This document shows, piece by piece, positions 48,177 to 58,351 of a stretch of 64,000 bases of DNA; position 1 is the stretch's first letter; each line of letters starts with the position of its first letter. Both the position numbers and the translations under genes were made by a program. Source of the DNA: Paraburkholderia sp. FT54 (GTDB lineage Bacteria; Pseudomonadota; Gammaproteobacteria; Burkholderiales; Burkholderiaceae); assembly GCF_031585635.1 (NCBI RefSeq), contig NZ_CP134195.1:868001-932000 (forward strand), written 5' to 3'. The notes beneath the pieces are model-generated. The model was not told the origin of the DNA. It made no database searches and saw nothing but the letters and a program-made list of their open reading frames with translations.

Positions 48177-49460
48177 TCAGGCCACGAGCGAGGCGAACGC
48201 GCCGCGCGCCGCGTCGATCGTGGCGTCGACGATTGCGTCGTCGTGAACGATCGAAACGAAGCCCGCTTCATATGCCGACGGCGCGAAGTACACGCCGGCG
48301 TCGAGCATCTTGTGAAAGAACGCGTTGAAACGCGGCACGTCGCTCTTCGTGACTTCGGCGAAGCTGGTCGGGATCGAGTCGGTGAAGTAGAGGCCGAACA
48401 TGCCGCCGAGCGAATCGGCCGCGAACGGCACTTTGGCTTCGCGCGCGACGTTCGCGAGACCTTGCACGAGGCGCGTGGTGCGCGCCGTGAGTGTGTCGTA
48501 AAAGCCGGGCGCCTGGATCAGTTGCAGCGTTTTCAGGCCGGCCGCGACCGCGATCGGATTGCCCGACAGCGTGCCCGCCTGGTAGACGCCGCCGAGCGGC
48601 GCGAGGTGAGCCATGATGTCGCGCCGGCCACCGAAGGCCGCCGCCGGCATGCCGCCGCCGATCACCTTGCCGAGGCAGGTCAGATCCGGCGTGATGCCGT
48701 AGACCTCTTGCGCGCCGCCCAGGGCGACGCGGAAGCCGCACATCACTTCGTCGAAAATCAGCACCGAGCCGTACTCCGTGCACAGGCGCCGCAACGCTTG
48801 CAGGAATTCGGGCGTGGCGCGCACGAGGTTCATGTTGCCGGCTACCGGTTCGACGATCACCGAGGCGATCTCGTTGCCGAATGCCTTGAACGCTTCTTCG
48901 AGTTCGGCGACGTTGTTGTATTCGAGCACGGTGGTGTGCTTGGCGATATCCACCGGCACGCCCGCCGAAGTCGGATTGCCGAAGGTCAGCAGGCCCGAGC
49001 CGGCCTTGACCAGCAGGCTGTCCGCATGGCCGTGATAGCAGCCTTCGAACTTGACGATACGGCTGCGGTTCGTGAAGCCGCGCGCGAGACGCAGCGCGCT
49101 CATGGTCGCTTCGGTGCCGCTCGACACCATGCGGACCTGCTCGATGGAAGGCACCAGCTTGCAGATTTCTTCGGCGATTTCCACCTCTGCTTCGGTCGGC
49201 GCGCCGAACGAGAAGCCGTTGCCCAGCACGCGCTGCACGGCTTCGAGGACTTCCGGATGAACATGGCCGAGAATCATCGGGCCCCATGAGCCGATGTAGT
49301 CGATATAACGCTGGCCGTCCGCGTCCCAGAAGTAAGGGCCTTGCGCGCGTTCGATGAACCGCGGCGTGCCGCCGACCGAGCGGAAGGCACGCACAGGCGA
49401 GTTCACGCCGCCGGGAATGGTGCGTTGCGCGCGTTCGAAGAGGGTTTCGTTTCTGGACAT
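48177..49460 (-). CDS. hemL: Glutamate-1-semialdehyde 2,1-aminomutase
   Basis: PLP enzyme making 5-aminolevulinate for haem synthesis by the C5 pathway. 427 residues. PLP lysine in [19 protein letters not shown], the start [20 protein letters not shown], and the signature [15 protein letters not shown] are all present. It precedes ribD on the minus strand. The start is the first Met. Confidence 0.97.
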   Translation of the reverse strand: MSRNETLFERAQRTIPGGVNSPVRAFRSVGGTPRFIERAQGPYFWDADGQRYIDYIGSWGPMILGHVHPEVLEAVQRVLGNGFSFGAPTEAEVEIAEEICKLVPSIEQVRMVSSGTEATMSALRLARGFTNRSRIVKFEGCYHGHADSLLVKAGSGLLTFGNPTSAGVPVDIAKHTTVLEYNNVAELEEAFKAFGNEIASVIVEPVAGNMNLVRATPEFLQALRRLCTEYGSVLIFDEVMCGFRVALGGAQEVYGITPDLTCLGKVIGGGMPAAAFGGRRDIMAHLAPLGGVYQAGTLSGNPIAVAAGLKTLQLIQAPGFYDTLTARTTRLVQGLANVAREAKVPFAADSLGGMFGLYFTDSIPTSFAEVTKSDVPRFNAFFHKMLDAGVYFAPSAYEAGFVSIVHDDAIVDATIDAARGAFASLVA

Positions 49461-49599
49461 GGCGATGGCTGGAATTGGGGTTGCGCAGCGGCGCAGGTTG
49501 CCTGTCGGCGAGTCGCGCGGCGCTGGGATAGGTGGGGAAATTGTACCGGAGTCGGCGTGAACAGGTTTTCCGGATGCGCCTGCGCAGCGGGCCGTTCGC

Positions 49600-50289
49600 T
49601 CAGGTTTTGCGCGTGCGTTTCGCGGCTGCCGTCTTTGCCACCGGCTGCTCTACCGGTTTCGTAGCCAGCATCTTGTCTCGCGTCGCAACTGATTGGGGCG
49701 CCGGGTTCGCCACTTGCGGCGAGACGGAACTAGCCGCCACCTTCGCCTCGTTGCCAGCGCGGCCGTGCGCTGCGCGCATTTTCGCCGCCGCGTGAGCCGT
49801 GACCTTGCTTGAGCGCGTGGGACCCGCCGGCGTATCGAGCTTCGGCGGCTTGCGCTTGCCGGTGAGTTCCGCCCAGCGTTTTTCCAATGCGCCTTCGGCG
49901 ATCGGCTTGATCACGGTGCCTGAACTCTGCGCGTCCCACGTCTGCACGGAGAAAGGATGTATGCGCAACATCTCGCGCGCAATCACCACACCTTCGTGTG
50001 CATCGACGAGCCAGTCGTACACGAAGTCGATGCACAAACGGTAGCCACGCTTCGTCGTCGTATCGGGGACCTCGTACGGCGCGCGCGTCACGTAACCGGA
50101 GCCGAAAATGCCCTTCGGTTCCTGCGCGACCCGATGCAGGAAGACGCGGTCACCCGGCAGGATGCCGCGCGCAAATCCGCAGCCCCATACGTCGGCCACC
50201 GCGACGCCCGCGGCCACGCGTTTGGCCACGTCGGGCAACTCGGGCCACGGCCATTTCCTGGGGCTCCAGATGAGCAGGAATGCGGTCAT
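49600..50289 (-). CDS. EVE/PUA-like domain protein with basic Ala/Lys-rich tail
   Basis: 229 residues, not assigned to a named gene. Residues 1-140 match a PUA/EVE-like fold often found next to or fused with HNH or McrB-type restriction nucleases: [13 protein letters not shown] (6-18), [18 protein letters not shown] (37-54), [14 protein letters not shown] (61-74), and QSSGTVI. This type of domain is thought to recognise modified bases. Residues 150-229 are a low-complexity Ala/Lys/Arg/Thr tail ending AAAKRTRKT, histone H1-like. No nuclease is present. Base-recognition is inferred only. Confidence 0.6.
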   Translation of the reverse strand: MTAFLLIWSPRKWPWPELPDVAKRVAAGVAVADVWGCGFARGILPGDRVFLHRVAQEPKGIFGSGYVTRAPYEVPDTTTKRGYRLCIDFVYDWLVDAHEGVVIAREMLRIHPFSVQTWDAQSSGTVIKPIAEGALEKRWAELTGKRKPPKLDTPAGPTRSSKVTAHAAAKMRAAHGRAGNEAKVAASSVSPQVANPAPQSVATRDKMLATKPVEQPVAKTAAAKRTRKT

Positions 50290-50546
50290 CGCATGGTCGG
50301 AAGTGGATGGTAGGGAAGAGCGCTGCGCACCGCTTCGCGCGTCGCCCGAAGCGTTCAGGCCGCAGCTTAACCGATCGGCGGCGTGCTTGCCGCGCGCCGT
50401 CGATACCTGACTGGCGTCTTCGCCATCATGGCCGAGGCCCGGTCGCCTTGTTAACCGTCGCGTACAATTGAGGGTGTCATGTTGCTGTTTTCCCCGTTTC
50501 CCCTGTTCCGCTGCCGAAGACGGCGCGGCGCTTCATCTGGATTCCC

Positions 50547-51767
50547 ATGTCTCACGTCACCAGAAGCCGGCCCGATGGCCGGCTGATTCTGTTGCTCGGT
50601 GCGCTTGCCGCATGCGGGCCGATCTCCATCGACATGTACCTGCCGAGCCTGCCGACCATCGCGCAGGCGTTCGCCATCAGCACCGGCGCCGCGCAAACGA
50701 CGCTCACCAGCTTCATGTTCGGCTTTTCGATCGGCATGCTGCTCTATGGTCCGCTGTCGGATACCTATGGCCGCCGGCCTGTGCTGCTCGGCGGCATCGT
50801 CATGTATGCGCTGGCCAGCGTGGCATGTGCGATGTCGTTTTCGATCGGCTCGCTAGTGACGTTCCGTTTCGTGCAGGCGCTGGGCGCGGGCGCGGCGTCG
50901 GTGCTGGCGCGCGCCATTGCACGCGACGCCCATGGACCGACTGATGCCGCTCGCGTGCTCTCGATGCTCGCCATCGTCACGTCGATCGGGCCGTTGCTCG
51001 CGCCGCTCATCGGCGGACAGTTGCTGCTGCTCGGTGGCTGGCGTGTCGTGTTTGTCGTGCTGACGCTGTTCGGCACCGTGTGCGCGGCGACCGCATTTTT
51101 CAAGGTGCCGGAAACGTGGCCGCGTGAGAAGCGTGCGCACTCGGCATTGCTGAAATCGTTCGGCGCGTACGGCAAGTTGCTGCGCGATCCGGTTGCGTGG
51201 GGGCACATGCTGTGCGGCGGCATGGCGTTCGCGTCGATGTTCGCGTACATCACCGCGACGCCTTTCGTCTACATCGAGTATTTCCATGTGTCGGCGCAGC
51301 ACTATGGCTTTCTGTTCGCGCTGAATATCGTCGGCATCATGTTCGGCAACTTCATGAATACGCGACTCGTCGGCCGGCTCGGTTCGCTCCCAATCATCTC
51401 TTTCGCCGCCACCGTCAGCTGCATTGCCTCACTGTTCGTCTGTCTCGTCTCGCTAACCGGTTGGGGCGGTCTGTGGTCGATCGTCTTCGGACTGTTCTTC
51501 GTGGTCGGCGTGGTCGGTCTTCTGTCCGCCAACTGCACGACCGATCTGATGCATCGCTATCCGATGAATGCTGGCGCCGCGGCCGCCGTGTTCGGCGCCG
51601 TGCAGTTGGCGCTCGGCGCGTTGTCGAGCCTCGCCGTCGGACTTTGGCAGGACGGTTCGCCCAAGGGCATGGGCGTCACGGTGGGGGTGGCGGGCTTGCT
51701 CTGCTATCTCGGCCGGATTCTGGTCGTGAGGTGGCATGGAGCCAAAGCGCCTGTCGCTGCCGTATAA
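50547..51767 (+). CDS. Bcr/CflA-family MFS drug exporter
   Basis: Inner-membrane exporter of 406 residues with about twelve hydrophobic segments. The family start is ACGPISIDMYLPSLPTIAQ and the loop 2-3 motif is GPLSDTYGRRPVLLGG. The antiporter-like motif C segment GPLLAPLIGGQLL is also visible. Bcr/CflA transporters export bicyclomycin, chloramphenicol or sulfonamides in various hosts; the actual substrate is unknown. The start at 50547 is the first Met. It is divergent from the EVE-like gene. Confidence 0.88.
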   Translation: MSHVTRSRPDGRLILLLGALAACGPISIDMYLPSLPTIAQAFAISTGAAQTTLTSFMFGFSIGMLLYGPLSDTYGRRPVLLGGIVMYALASVACAMSFSIGSLVTFRFVQALGAGAASVLARAIARDAHGPTDAARVLSMLAIVTSIGPLLAPLIGGQLLLLGGWRVVFVVLTLFGTVCAATAFFKVPETWPREKRAHSALLKSFGAYGKLLRDPVAWGHMLCGGMAFASMFAYITATPFVYIEYFHVSAQHYGFLFALNIVGIMFGNFMNTRLVGRLGSLPIISFAATVSCIASLFVCLVSLTGWGGLWSIVFGLFFVVGVVGLLSANCTTDLMHRYPMNAGAAAAVFGAVQLALGALSSLAVGLWQDGSPKGMGVTVGVAGLLCYLGRILVVRWHGAKAPVAAV

Positions 51768-51888
51768 GGAGCGATAAGGCGCACAGCGCGCCGCGTCTAC
51801 GGAAAACACCAGGTGTTGCGCGCGCGCGACCGTGCGTCTCAATTTGCGTTGCTATGATGGAGCCACTGTTCCTCGGAGCGGCAAAATC

Positions 51889-52119
51889 ATGGCGATCAGA
51901 GATTTGGTGAATGGCGAACGGCAACAGGCTGCTTTCGCTGAAGCGCAGAAGCTGGCGGACAGCGGCGCCTATCACGATTACACAGACATCGAATACGTCT
52001 TGCGCTTTGATTACGGTTTGTCTGATGTATCGACACTGCTTGACAGTCAGTTGATGCATCGCGACCTGAACGGCCGTTGTGCGGATGCGCGCGAAAAGCT
52101 GGAGATGCTTAGCGTGTGA
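51889..52119 (+). CDS. Small hypothetical protein
   Basis: 76 residues from ATG 51889 (tcggag upstream, 11 bases). The sequence MAIRDLVNGERQQAAFAEAQ and the following VLRFDYGLSDVSTLLD suggest an all-helical small protein. No family is recognised. It is followed by 186 bases to the RidA-family gene on the same strand and preceded by 121 bases from the exporter. Its frame begins earlier at 51832, but that extension has no ribosome binding site. Confidence 0.5.
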   Translation: MAIRDLVNGERQQAAFAEAQKLADSGAYHDYTDIEYVLRFDYGLSDVSTLLDSQLMHRDLNGRCADAREKLEMLSV

Positions 52120-52305
52120 TGCGTGCTGCGGGCGGCTCATTCGCAAAAGCGTGCTGATTACGTGAGGCGTCGTGCCTCGAATCGAGAGCGCTTGCGCGTT
52201 GCATGATTCCTCGCGTGATCGCTTCGTGACTTTTGCGATTCGGAGTGCTGCCGTGCGAATGAATTGCACGCAGCGTCATGCGTCGCCACATTTGGAGTGG
52301 TACTC

Positions 52306-52710
52306 ATGGCTGGTAGCCAGCACGACCCACGTCTGCCGCATACCGACAATCCCGCTACGCTTTCGCAGCCGGGCGGTCACTACAGCCACGTCGCGGTCGC
52401 TAACGGTTTTGTGTTCGTCTCAGGACAATTGCCGATCACCGCGCAAGGCGGCAAGCTGTCCGAGGCGTCGTTCGAAGTTCAGGCCGAACAGGTGCTGGCC
52501 AATGTGCGGGCCGCGCTCGAAAGCGTTGGCAGCAGCGTCGCGCAACTGGTGCAAGTGCGGGTCTATTTGGTCGATGTCGAAAACTGGATGAGCTTCAATC
52601 AGATCTACGCGCGTTGGGCCGGTGAAGCGTGTCCGGCGAGAGCCGTCGTGCCAGTTCCTCAACTGCATTACGGTTTCAAGATCGAAGTTGAGGCGACCGC
52701 GCTGGTTTAG
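52306..52710 (+). CDS. RidA/YjgF/YER057c-family protein
   Basis: 134 residues from ATG 52306 (tttggag upstream). The RidA family often hydrolyses reactive enamine/imine intermediates from PLP enzymes, but members vary. Visible features are FVFVSGQLPI (about 37-46), the run LANVRAALESVGSSVAQLVQ and the substrate-contacting Arg in CPARAVVPVPQL, followed by GFKIEVEATALV. The extra N-terminal MAGSQHDPRLPHTDNPA is somewhat longer than typical RidA. The upstream frame to 52264 is unlikely. Confidence 0.82.
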   Translation: MAGSQHDPRLPHTDNPATLSQPGGHYSHVAVANGFVFVSGQLPITAQGGKLSEASFEVQAEQVLANVRAALESVGSSVAQLVQVRVYLVDVENWMSFNQIYARWAGEACPARAVVPVPQLHYGFKIEVEATALV

Positions 52711-52925
52711 CTAGTGGCGTTGGCGTCCCGAGTTTTGGCGCGCGTTCGGGGCAGTGGGCTAAGGGCGTTCAACGGGTCGCGTGAATGCATAAGCTCAGTG
52801 AATCACGAGCCCATTGAACGGGCATTGCTCACACTGGCCGCGATATTTACGCCGACATTGCCGCTCATGTTCGTCATCGCGCACGCGCCTATCGACGCAG
52901 TCGATGCGCCGAGCTTCGCGCTGGC

Positions 52926-53135
52926 TCAGAAACCGACGCCTACTCCAACACCAACGCCGCCGCCACCGCTGCCACCACCAACGCCGACGCCAATATTAGT
53001 GCGCGGCGCGTAATAGCCGGGGCCATAGTCGTACGCAGGTACTGGCCCGTAACCGTAGCCATCCTGGTATGGCGTGGCCACCACACACCCCGCGAGACCG
53101 GCCCCTAAAGCCAATATGCCGCATAGCCTGATCAT
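52926..53135 (-). CDS. Small glycine-rich lipoprotein
   Basis: 69 residues from ATG 53135 (aagggggaaaag upstream on this strand). A lipobox LAGC with the lipidated Cys near residue 17 follows a hydrophobic signal (ILALGAGLAG). The mature part has a YGYGPVPAYDYGPGYYAP block and ends in a Gly/Val repeat (VGVGGGSGGGGVGVGVGVGF). The type is similar to small outer-membrane or surface lipoproteins of unknown role. An ATG at 53153 is an alternative start. Confidence 0.65.
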   Translation of the reverse strand: MIRLCGILALGAGLAGCVVATPYQDGYGYGPVPAYDYGPGYYAPRTNIGVGVGGGSGGGGVGVGVGVGF

Positions 53136-53469
53136 GATCTTTTCCCCCTTCATGAACTGGACAGCAATATCCGGTCCCCACGGCGTCACGAATCGGCACT
53201 AGTCCCCCGACAGGACGCCAACGGTACCAAAACCGGAACTGTCCCAAATTCGGGACCGTCTTGCATGGCGTGCAACGCAGCCCAACGCGACGCAACGAGG
53301 ATGCTTGAGGGAATGCTTGGAGCATCCGGCAAGGATGCATCTAGCAGTGCTCGGCACCTGCCTGGCAAGTGCGCACGGATGATTACACCCGAGGCAACAC
53401 CCAAGGTGGGCATTGGTGCAAGCTGTCGCCTAAAATTTAAGCGTGGCCATGACTTTGATGGAGGCTGCC
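53136..53469. other. Gene-free stretch with short inverted repeat
   Basis: About 330 bases with no clear gene. A short inverted repeat gtcccaaattcgggac lies near 53235-53255; its role is unknown. Confidence 0.4.
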
Positions 53470-53616
53470 ATGAGCGACTCAATGTTGGCGATATTAATAG
53501 GGACGATCGTGGTTGTGTTTGGCGCAGGGATCTGGGCCGTTTCCGAGAACGAGGAGCGACTATCCCGCTGGTTCCGGGAACACCATCTGCGGGATTGGGT
53601 GCGCCACAAGTCCTGA
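53470..53616 (+). CDS. 48-residue single-helix membrane protein
   Basis: Frame ATG 53470 to TGA 53616, too short to be caught by usual cutoffs. Residues 4-23 form a hydrophobic helix (SMLAILIGTIVVVFGAGIWA), followed by a charged cytoplasmic-type tail with NEERLSRWFREHHLRDW. A strong ribosome binding site (ggagg, 6 bases) precedes the ATG. The helix-plus-charged-tail pattern and the ribosome binding site support a real small membrane protein. No family recognised. Confidence 0.6.
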   Translation: MSDSMLAILIGTIVVVFGAGIWAVSENEERLSRWFREHHLRDWVRHKS

Positions 53617-53670
53617 TGTACCCATCCAAGGACATTTGCATGGTTGGCGGGTTCTTTGGCGGCTAGAACG

Positions 53671-53695
53671 AAAAACGGGCCGAAAGGCCCGTATT
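53671..53695 (-). terminator. Terminator after tRNA-Ser
   Basis: On the minus strand, stem acgggcc / ggcccgt with a tttc loop is followed by a T-run (tttttcg), 12 bases past the tRNA 3' end. Confidence 0.85.
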
Positions 53696-53706
53696 CATTG
53701 ATGTTC

Positions 53707-53796
53707 TGGCGGAGGCGGTGAGATTCGAACTCACGGAAAGATTGCTCCTTCGCCGGTTTTCAAGACCGGTGCCTTAAACCGCTCGGCCACACCTCC
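53707..53796 (-). tRNA. tRNA-Ser (anticodon TGA)
   Basis: 90-base class II tRNA on the minus strand with long variable arm. Acceptor GGAGGTG with CGCCTCC, discriminator G and encoded CCA. Anticodon loop CTTGAAA gives TGA. A TACAAT -10-like hexamer lies about 12 bases upstream. Confidence 0.96.
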
Positions 53797-53851
53797 AAGC
53801 CCTAAATTGTAACCTGAAAAAACCTCGCTGCGGCGCGCAGTCGATCTTCAA

Positions 53852-55081
53852 TTACTGCGGATCCTTCAGAAAGAGCCCTTGCAGATCGTTCAGGAACGCC
53901 TGGCCGAGCGGCGTCGGGGCAATCTTTTCGTGGTCGCGCGTGATGAGCTTGCGTCGTTCGGCTTCCTGCAAAGCCGGTTCGATCGACGTCATCGACATGC
54001 CCGTGCGCTCGATGAACCGATGCACCGGAAACCCTTCCACCAGTCGCAGCGCATTCAACATGAACTCGAACGGCAGATCGTGCGGCCCGACTTCATGCTC
54101 TTCCTGCACCGCCGTGCCGGCCTTCGCCTGCTCGATGAAGGTGGTGGGATGCTTGTAGCGCGCCTGCCGCAGCACGCGATTCGGAAACGACAGCTTCGTA
54201 TGCGCGCCCGCACCGATGCCGAGATAGTCGCCGAAACGCCAGTAGTTCAGATTGTGCCTGCTCTGCCGATGCGGCTGCGCATACGCCGACACCTCATAAC
54301 GTTCGTAACCCGCAGCGCAGGTGCGCTCATGAATCCAGTCCTGCATGTCGGCGGATGCATCGTCGTCGGGCAGGGCGGGCGGGAACTTCGCAAACAATGT
54401 GTTCGGTTCGAGTGTCAGGTGATACAGCGACAAATGCGGCGGCGCGAACGACAATGCCGTCTCGACATCGGCCTGGCATTCGGCGAGCGTCTGCCCGGGC
54501 AATGCGAACATCAGGTCGAGGTTGAAGTTGTCGAAGGTGGTCGCAGCCACTTCGACGGCATGGCGCGCTTGCGCCGAGTCGTGAATGCGGCCGAGCGCCT
54601 TCAGATGCGCTTCGTTGAAACTCTGGATGCCCACCGAGAGCCGGTTCACGCCGCTCGCGCGAAACTGTGCGAACTTGGCGGTTTCGAACGTGCCTGGATT
54701 GGCTTCGAGCGTGATTTCCGCGTCGGCGTCGAGCGGCAGCAGTGCGCGCACGTCGGACAGCATGCGATCGAGTCCGGCCGCCGACAGCAGGCTCGGCGTG
54801 CCGCCGCCGATAAACACCGTATGCACCTGGCGGCCCCAGACCAGCGGCAGCGCCATCTCGAGATCGGCGCGCAAGGCGTCGAGATATTCGTTCTCGGGGA
54901 ACGTGTCGCCTTTCCATTCGTGCGAGTTGAAATCGCAGTACGGACACTTGCGCACGCACCACGGAAAATGCACGTACAACGCCAGCGGCGGCAGCGACGT
55001 CAGCCGGATGCTGCCTGGCGACGTGAAGGCCTTGATGACGCCGTTGCCGATATCGGCGGGCGCCGGTTTGATCGGAATCAC
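53852..55081 (-). CDS. hemW: Radical SAM haem chaperone HemW
   Basis: 409 residues; HemN paralogue that inserts haem rather than oxidising coproporphyrinogen. Cluster cysteines are C42, C46 and C49 in FPWCVRKCPYCDF; the HemN-specific extra Cys region is absent. Other blocks are GGGTPSLL and GANTKLSF-like GAHTKLSFP. The N-terminal 30 residues are variable. The ATG overlaps the rdgB stop by 4 bases. Confidence 0.92.
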   Translation of the reverse strand: MIPIKPAPADIGNGVIKAFTSPGSIRLTSLPPLALYVHFPWCVRKCPYCDFNSHEWKGDTFPENEYLDALRADLEMALPLVWGRQVHTVFIGGGTPSLLSAAGLDRMLSDVRALLPLDADAEITLEANPGTFETAKFAQFRASGVNRLSVGIQSFNEAHLKALGRIHDSAQARHAVEVAATTFDNFNLDLMFALPGQTLAECQADVETALSFAPPHLSLYHLTLEPNTLFAKFPPALPDDDASADMQDWIHERTCAAGYERYEVSAYAQPHRQSRHNLNYWRFGDYLGIGAGAHTKLSFPNRVLRQARYKHPTTFIEQAKAGTAVQEEHEVGPHDLPFEFMLNALRLVEGFPVHRFIERTGMSMTSIEPALQEAERRKLITRDHEKIAPTPLGQAFLNDLQGLFLKDPQ

Positions 55082-55725
55082 GCTTCCTCCGTCAGACGCG
55101 CGAGCAGTTGCCGCAACGCAATCGCGCGATGGCTGCTGGCGTTCTTCACCGCCGGTTCAAGCTCGGCGGCGCTGGCATTCAGCGACGGCAAGAAGAAGTA
55201 CGGGTCATAGCCGAATCCATGCGCGCCGCGCGGCGCGTCCAGCATTTCGCCATGCCAGCGGCCTTCGGCGATCAGCGGCTCGGGATCGTCCGGGTGACGC
55301 ACCAAAGCCAGCACGCAGAAGTAGTATGCGCGGCGATCGGTCTCGCCTTGCAACGCCGAGACGAGGCGTGCGTTGTTCGCCGCGTCGCTCTTCTCACCGC
55401 CGGCAAGTTGCGCGTAGCGCGCCGAGTAGACGCCCGGTGCGCCGCGCAACGCGCGCACACACAGGCCCGAGTCGTCAGCGAGCGCGGGCAGGCCGGTCAG
55501 CTTCGATGCGTGGCGCGCCTTGGTCAGTGCGTTCTCGACGAAGGTCGGATGCGGCTCTTCTGCTTCCGGCACGTTCAACTCGCCTTGCGGAATCAGTTCG
55601 ATGCCGGCCGCGCCGAGCAAGGCCGCGAACTCGCGCAGCTTGCCCGCGTTGTTCGACGCCAGCACGACTTTCTTCAACGGCGCACCTGAATTGGCCGCGC
55701 TATTGCGTTGAAAAACCTCACTCAC
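55078..55725 (-). CDS. rdgB: dITP/XTP pyrophosphatase
   Basis: House-cleaning nucleotide pyrophosphatase of the Ham1/RdgB family, 215 residues. Start motif [18 protein letters not shown] (19-36), then [20 protein letters not shown] and the metal-binding DDSGLCV. The C-terminus has the family [10 protein letters not shown] and [15 protein letters not shown]. It overlaps hemW by 4 bases and rph by 8 bases, in the common order rph-rdgB-hemW. Confidence 0.95.
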   Translation of the reverse strand: MSEVFQRNSAANSGAPLKKVVLASNNAGKLREFAALLGAAGIELIPQGELNVPEAEEPHPTFVENALTKARHASKLTGLPALADDSGLCVRALRGAPGVYSARYAQLAGGEKSDAANNARLVSALQGETDRRAYYFCVLALVRHPDDPEPLIAEGRWHGEMLDAPRGAHGFGYDPYFFLPSLNASAAELEPAVKNASSHRAIALRQLLARLTEEA

Positions 55726-56458
55726 TCTTTTGCTCCAGCGCCGCCTTCTGCTTCGCGATCAGCGTGTTGATGCCGTCGCTGGCCAGATCCAGCAGCGCGT
55801 TCATTTCCTCGCGCGTGAATGCCACGCCTTCAGCGGTGCCCTGAATTTCGACGAAGCCGCCCGCGCCCGTCATCACGACGTTCATGTCGGTGTCGCATTG
55901 CGAGTCTTCGTCGTAGTCGAGGTCGAGCACCGGCAGGCCGTCGTACACGCCCACCGAAATCGCCGCGACGTAATCCGTGATCGGCGAGCTTTCGATGCGG
56001 CCCGTCGCCAGCAGCTTCGCCACCGCGTCATGTGCCGCCACGAACGCGCCGGTGATGCTGGCCGTGCGCGTGCCGCCGTCGGCCTGGATCACGTCGCAGT
56101 CGATATGCAGCGTGCGCGCGCCGAGCTTCTCCAGATCGAACACCGAGCGCAGCGCGCGGCCGATCAGCCGCTGGATTTCCTGCGTGCGGCCGGTCTGTTT
56201 GCCGCGTGCGGCTTCGCGGTCGCTGCGGGTGTGCGTGGCGCGCGGCAACATACCGTATTCGGCGGTGAGCCAACCTTGGCCGCGATCACGCAGAAACGAC
56301 GGCACGCTCTCGGCAATGCTCGCGGTGCAGATCACTTTCGTGTCGCCGAATTCGACCAGCACCGAGCCCTCCGCGTGCTTCGTGTAGTGGCGCGTGATGC
56401 GCACGTCGCGCAGCTGATTGGCCTGGCGGCCGCTGGGGCGTTGGGTGTTGTTGGTCAT
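55718..56458 (-). CDS. rph: Ribonuclease PH
   Basis: 3'-to-5' phosphorolytic exoribonuclease in tRNA maturation. From ATG 56458 it has 246 residues. Family blocks are [37 protein letters not shown] (62-81) and [19 protein letters not shown] with [15 protein letters not shown]. The frame is open to 56560 but the extension is not conserved. It is divergent from yicC. Confidence 0.96.
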   Translation of the reverse strand: MTNNTQRPSGRQANQLRDVRITRHYTKHAEGSVLVEFGDTKVICTASIAESVPSFLRDRGQGWLTAEYGMLPRATHTRSDREAARGKQTGRTQEIQRLIGRALRSVFDLEKLGARTLHIDCDVIQADGGTRTASITGAFVAAHDAVAKLLATGRIESSPITDYVAAISVGVYDGLPVLDLDYDEDSQCDTDMNVVMTGAGGFVEIQGTAEGVAFTREEMNALLDLASDGINTLIAKQKAALEQKSE

Positions 56459-56668
56459 GTCGGGGTCGGTGAGGAAGAAAAACAGGAGGGAAAGCGCGAT
56501 TTTACCGCCGATCGGGCGGGCCGGCTGCCCGCCTGTGCGTTGGCTCTTCAAGGGGCCCAATCGTTAAAAATGGGATAATGCCGTTTCCCCGCCCCGCGTC
56601 TCGTACACGCCGGGCGATTCGACTCTCCGGCCATCGTCGAACGCATGGCCACAATCGCGAGAAATACG

Positions 56669-57592
56669 ATGATCTACAGCATGACTGGCTATGCGAGCGC
56701 CACGCGCGAACTCGTCGCGGCTTCGGGCACAGGTGGCGTGAGCGTGTCGGTCGAACTGCGCACTGTGAATTCGCGCTTTCTCGATCTGAACTTCCGCATG
56801 CCGGAAGACGTGCGCGTGTGCGAACCCACGCTGCGCGAGATGCTGATGAACAAGCTGTCGCGCGGCAAGGTCGATATTCGTATCAACCTGCAACGCAGCG
56901 AACAGTCCGCCAACGCGGGTTCGATCAATCACGACGCGCTCACGCAACTCGCGCTGCTCGAACGCACGGTGCTCTCGACGTTTCCGGAAGCTGAACGCCT
57001 GCGGACCGGCGAAATTCTGCGCTGGCCGGGGATCCTGGCCGAAAGCGGCGTGGCGCCCGAAGTGCTGCGTGAAGCCGTGCTCGCGTGCGGCAAGCAGGCC
57101 ATTACGGACCTGATCGACGTGCGCGCCCGCGAAGGCGCGCAACTGGCGACCATGCTGATCGCCAACGTCACCGAAATGGAAACGATCGTCACGAAGATCA
57201 CGCCGCTCGTGCCGGAACTGATCGCCAAGCATCAGCAGAAGATTGTCGAACGCTTGCAGGAAGCGCTCGGCATCGCCGCGCCGGATACCGCCGCGACGAT
57301 CGTCTCGCGCGAGGAAATCAACGAGCGGATTCGCCAGGAAGTCACGATGTACGGCATTCGTATCGACATCGCCGAAGAATTGTCGCGCCTCACGGCTCAC
57401 CTGAACGAAACTCGCCACGTGATCCAGAAGGGCGGCAAGGTCGGCAAGCGCCTCGACTTCATGATGCAGGAACTCAACCGCGAAGCGAACACGCTCGGTT
57501 CGAAGGCGGCCGCGAAGGAACTGGCGGATTCGTCGATGACCCTGAAGCTGCTCATCGAACAGATGCGCGAGCAAGTACAGAATCTGGAATAA
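56669..57592 (+). CDS. yicC: YicC-family RNA endoribonuclease
   Basis: 307 residues from ATG 56669 (MIYSMTGYASA, the usual YicC start); ATG 56645 is an alternative. YicC has been shown to be an RNase in E. coli and is commonly next to gmk, as here. Visible family blocks: SVELRTVNSRFLDLNFRMP (21-39), LSRGKVDIRINLQR, and the C-terminal HVIQKGGKVGKRLDFMMQEL with EANTLGSKA. It is 18 bases before gmk. Confidence 0.93.
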   Translation: MIYSMTGYASATRELVAASGTGGVSVSVELRTVNSRFLDLNFRMPEDVRVCEPTLREMLMNKLSRGKVDIRINLQRSEQSANAGSINHDALTQLALLERTVLSTFPEAERLRTGEILRWPGILAESGVAPEVLREAVLACGKQAITDLIDVRAREGAQLATMLIANVTEMETIVTKITPLVPELIAKHQQKIVERLQEALGIAAPDTAATIVSREEINERIRQEVTMYGIRIDIAEELSRLTAHLNETRHVIQKGGKVGKRLDFMMQELNREANTLGSKAAAKELADSSMTLKLLIEQMREQVQNLE

Positions 57593-57610
57593 GGCTGGAG
57601 CACCATCCAC

Positions 57611-58291
57611 ATGACCGACCATCACCACCCACGCGAAACGCCGCGCAATCCGTATGCCGGTGCTTACCCCGGCAACCTGTTCATGGTCGTGGCGCCATCG
57701 GGCGCGGGCAAGTCGACGCTCGTGAACGCGCTGCTCGCCGGCGACGACGCGATCCGTCTGTCGATCTCGTACACGACGCGTCCGCCGCGTCCGAAGGAGC
57801 AGGACGGCGAGCACTACCACTTCACCACCGTCGACGACTTCATGAAGCGTCACGATGCGGGCGAGTTCCTGGAAAGCGCGGAAGTGCACGGCAACTATTA
57901 CGGCACCTCGCGCGTGTGGATCGAGGACCAGATGAAGAATGGCCATGACGTGCTGCTCGAAATCGACTGGCAGGGCGCCCAGCAGGTGAAAAAACAGTTT
58001 CACAACGCGGTCGAAATTTTCATCTTGCCGCCGTCGCTGGAAGCGCTCGAAGAGCGTCTGAAGAAGCGCGGCCAGGACGAGCCGAACGTGATCACTCGCC
58101 GGCTGCTGGCGGCCGGCAGCGAGATGGCGCACGCGGCGGAAGCGGAGTACGTGGTGATCAACGAGAAGTTCGACCGCGCGCTCAGCGAACTGCAATGCCT
58201 CGTGGCCGCGACCCGTTCGCGCTTCGCCTCGCAATACGCACGCCACACGCAGCTTTTCGTGCAACTCGGCATTCACCTGCCACACGCGTAA
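57611..58291 (+). CDS. gmk: Guanylate kinase
   Basis: 226 residues, phosphorylating GMP to GDP. Walker A is APSGAGKST (about 31-39); GMP-binding signature [22 protein letters not shown] segment (about 55-72) with YTTRPPRP, and [11 protein letters not shown] later. The N-terminal 15-20 residues are longer than the E. coli enzyme. It is in the conserved order yicC-gmk-rpoZ-spoT. Confidence 0.96.
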   Translation: MTDHHHPRETPRNPYAGAYPGNLFMVVAPSGAGKSTLVNALLAGDDAIRLSISYTTRPPRPKEQDGEHYHFTTVDDFMKRHDAGEFLESAEVHGNYYGTSRVWIEDQMKNGHDVLLEIDWQGAQQVKKQFHNAVEIFILPPSLEALEERLKKRGQDEPNVITRRLLAAGSEMAHAAEAEYVVINEKFDRALSELQCLVAATRSRFASQYARHTQLFVQLGIHLPHA

Positions 58292-58351
58292 GCGCGGCGG
58301 TGTACCGAGCACATAAGGTAGAATAAGCAACATACTGAGAAGGAACCCAAC

